A stretch of DNA of 64,000 nt from assembly GCF_000482465.1 (NCBI RefSeq), contig NZ_KI519425.1, forward strand, positions 94,399 through 158,398. The letters run 5' to 3'. The translations under genes were made by a program, and so were the position numbers. The DNA comes from Runella limosa DSM 17973 (lineage in GTDB: Bacteria; Bacteroidota; Bacteroidia; Cytophagales; Spirosomataceae). The notes beneath the pieces are model-generated. The model was not told where the DNA came from. It saw nothing but the letters and a program-made list of their open reading frames with translations, and ran no database searches. Below, one piece after another: positions 62,587-64,000 of this stretch; position 1 is the stretch's first letter, and each line of letters opens with the position of its first letter.

Positions 62587-63852
62587 TTACAAGCTGATTT
62601 TTACTAAATCTTGAATCTCGTGTCCTTGGTGGTCGAAGCGTGCCAAGGTATAAACCGACTTATCGGCGCCAATGGCAACGGAATTGACGTAAGTAGGGCG
62701 GTTGCCATCGGCGTAGAAAATCGGGCCGTGGTCGTGGTAAGTGTGGGTCGGTAAGTGGTACGTAACCAAATGCAGGTTTTCGAGCCCTTTGGCGGCTCCT
62801 TTGGCAATTTGGTCGGCTCCTTTGACGCGTTTTCCGTCGATGTAAATAGGGCCACCTGTCAGGTAGTAGATGGTTTCGTGGTCAGGCCCTAATTGGAAGC
62901 CCAAATACCCGTAGCTAAATTGGTCGAACATGCCACTTTTGCGCGAAGGCTCCGACGTGAGGCGCTCAACGAGTTCTATTTTTTGAGCTTTTGGGTCAAA
63001 ACGGAACAAATACCCCGAATTTCCGTGGATTCCGTAGGCGACTTGCTCGGGGGCATACCAGAAAATTTTTCGCCAATTGTACCCCATGCTACCTGGATGT
63101 TTGGGGTCGTATTTGCCAAAATAGTCGATACGCAAGTCAACGTTTTCTAGCTTGTTTAATCCTTCATCATCAGGGTGATAGGTAAAAATATCTCCTTCGG
63201 CGGTTGAAAAATAAACGTGGCCGTCGCGCGGGTCAACGAGCATCGAACGGCACAACACGCGGTAGTCATCTCCAGGAATGCCAGCTTCCCCCTTGGCCGA
63301 AACCAATGCTACTTTTTTAAGCGTTTTGGTAGAAAGGTCGAGGTCAATAAAATACCCCAACGGCCACGTAATGCCGTATAAATGCCCGCGCTCACGGTCG
63401 ATGGTCATGGTTAAAATTCCTTCGCCGTCAGGGGCAAGCGCGAGGTCTTCAAATTCGCCCGTAGTCAAATCGTAGGAAAGAAAATGCCCGCCTGGGTAAA
63501 GGTTTTTACCGTTGGGCGCTTGGGTAGGAAGGCGTTCCATGCCTTCAATCATCTCATAGACGCCAATGTGGGTGGCAAAATAAAGTTTGCCATTATTTTC
63601 GTAAAAACGAACGTGGCTTTTTCCCTGTGGAATGGCGTTGGCTTCTTTTTCGCCGCAGACTTCGGTGAGGTCGGCTACCCATTCGGTTTGGTCGGTGGCG
63701 GGGTCGTAGGCGTACATTTGCCCGCCGATGTCGTACGATTCTGAGCAGAGTACGTAGTAAATTTTGCCGTTGCTCGCCGCCGAAATGGCGTTGTACGTAT
63801 CGTGAGCTAACTCAAAACCTGAAAAGTAGGCTTTGGCAGTAAGTGACTTCAT
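62587..63852 (-). CDS. Beta-propeller protein of unknown function
   Basis: A 421-residue protein without a signal peptide when started at 63852 (MKSLTAKAYFSGFEL); the ATG at 63900 adds 16 unlikely residues. It has repeated blades, for example KIYYVLCSESYDIGGQMYAYDPATDQTEWVADL, KLYFATHIGVYE, GHLYGITWPLGYFIDLDLSTKTLKKV and HVYFSTAEGDIFTYHPDD, suggesting a six- or seven-bladed propeller. No catalytic motif is recognised. It is the first gene of the operon, 7 bases before the dehydrogenase gene, so it likely works in the same pathway, perhaps on an intracellular product. Its family is unclear to me. Confidence 0.78.
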   Translation of the reverse strand: MKSLTAKAYFSGFELAHDTYNAISAASNGKIYYVLCSESYDIGGQMYAYDPATDQTEWVADLTEVCGEKEANAIPQGKSHVRFYENNGKLYFATHIGVYEMIEGMERLPTQAPNGKNLYPGGHFLSYDLTTGEFEDLALAPDGEGILTMTIDRERGHLYGITWPLGYFIDLDLSTKTLKKVALVSAKGEAGIPGDDYRVLCRSMLVDPRDGHVYFSTAEGDIFTYHPDDEGLNKLENVDLRIDYFGKYDPKHPGSMGYNWRKIFWYAPEQVAYGIHGNSGYLFRFDPKAQKIELVERLTSEPSRKSGMFDQFSYGYLGFQLGPDHETIYYLTGGPIYIDGKRVKGADQIAKGAAKGLENLHLVTYHLPTHTYHDHGPIFYADGNRPTYVNSVAIGADKSVYTLARFDHQGHEIQDLVKISL

Positions 63853-63910
63853 GTGTTTGTGTGTTTTGGAACAAAAATAATTTTTGGTGTGTGCGTGCAT
63901 GCCGAGTGTG

Positions 63911-64000
63911 CGAGGGTACTTATACCCTCGCTTGGCGGTTGCTCACAACCTTGTTTCATTGTTAAAGTCGGAGACTTTAAGCCATTTTTCGCCCCGAAAT
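63911..64000. repeat. Hairpin plus GGTTG-CTCA copy plus GTCGGAGAC-family copy
   Basis: Three elements stand in series: CGAGGGTA/TACCCTCG arms (63911-63930), GGTTGCTCACAACC (63937-63950), and TTAAAGTCGGAGACTTTAA (63962-63980) followed by GCC and CGCCCCGA, which the window edge cuts. The last matches 44560-44578 exactly over 19 bases. Confidence 0.75.

Overview
The window looks like chromosome of a Bacteroidota member, most likely order Cytophagales (Runella/Spirosoma-like; this is inference). The evidence is a SusC/SusD pair, several outer-membrane barrels, CarboxypepD_reg-type N-terminal domains, DUF4249, DUF2851, DUF3127 and DUF1361 proteins, weak Shine-Dalgarno signals and TAnnTTTG-type -7 elements. 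No rRNA, tRNA, CRISPR array, prophage, transposase or replication origin was seen.

Layout. 1-4.9 kb: the start of a Tat-exported protein cut by the window edge, a class C beta-lactamase-like serine hydrolase, a small membrane methyltransferase-like protein, a sulfatase and an SDR. 5-9.7 kb: an outer-membrane barrel, then a von Willebrand A protein divergent from an ECF sigma factor and its overlapping anti-sigma-like partner; the last two exported proteins share a CarboxypepD_reg domain. 9.7-14.2 kb: an SDR lacking the catalytic Tyr, an aldo/keto reductase, a sterol-desaturase-family enzyme, and an ArsS radical-SAM/peroxidase-like pair. 14.2-25.4 kb: RNase R, an exported protein of about 1,657 residues, DUF2851, an M28-type peptidase, and DUF1361 behind a sharp palindrome. 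25.8-30.5 kb: a SusC/SusD uptake pair. 30.6-38.6 kb: an EamA transporter, a thioredoxin-fold protein without its CxxC, a GlmU-like protein, tagaturonate reductase, DUF1684, a four-helix sensor-like protein and a DUF4097 repeat protein. 38.8-42.4 kb: a tight run of rfbA, riboflavin synthase, a toxin-antitoxin pair and a GH13 amylase. 42.4-44.4 kb: a GbsR/MarR-type regulator and a membrane protein with matching operators, then an exported protein. 44.8-49.6 kb: RimO, an M20 amidohydrolase, HisB, a 40-residue membrane peptide and DUF3127. 49.8-55.3 kb: a Gfo/Idh/MocA protein and an AT-rich TonB receptor/DUF4249/barrel operon. 55.3-58.7 kb: an amino-sugar operon (MFS transporter, NagA, NagB-like). 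58.8-63.9 kb: a Tat-exported Gfo/Idh/MocA protein and an operon of beta-propeller, PVC-type dehydrogenase without a heme motif, and HiPIP.

Most genes are single or in short operons with housekeeping, sugar and amino-sugar, or envelope roles. The intergenic spaces are rich in dispersed palindromes: six copies of a GGTTG-CTCA-CAACC element, a composite GTCGGAGAC/CGCCCCGA family, and a 150-bp element with perfect 30-bp inverted ends. One repeat has become the C-terminus of the MFS transporter. The best candidates for less-described biology are the propeller/dehydrogenase/HiPIP operon, the sigma/anti-sigma/vWA locus, the GbsR-operator pair, the giant exported protein and the 150-bp element. All functions come from reading motifs by eye; no database search was run.
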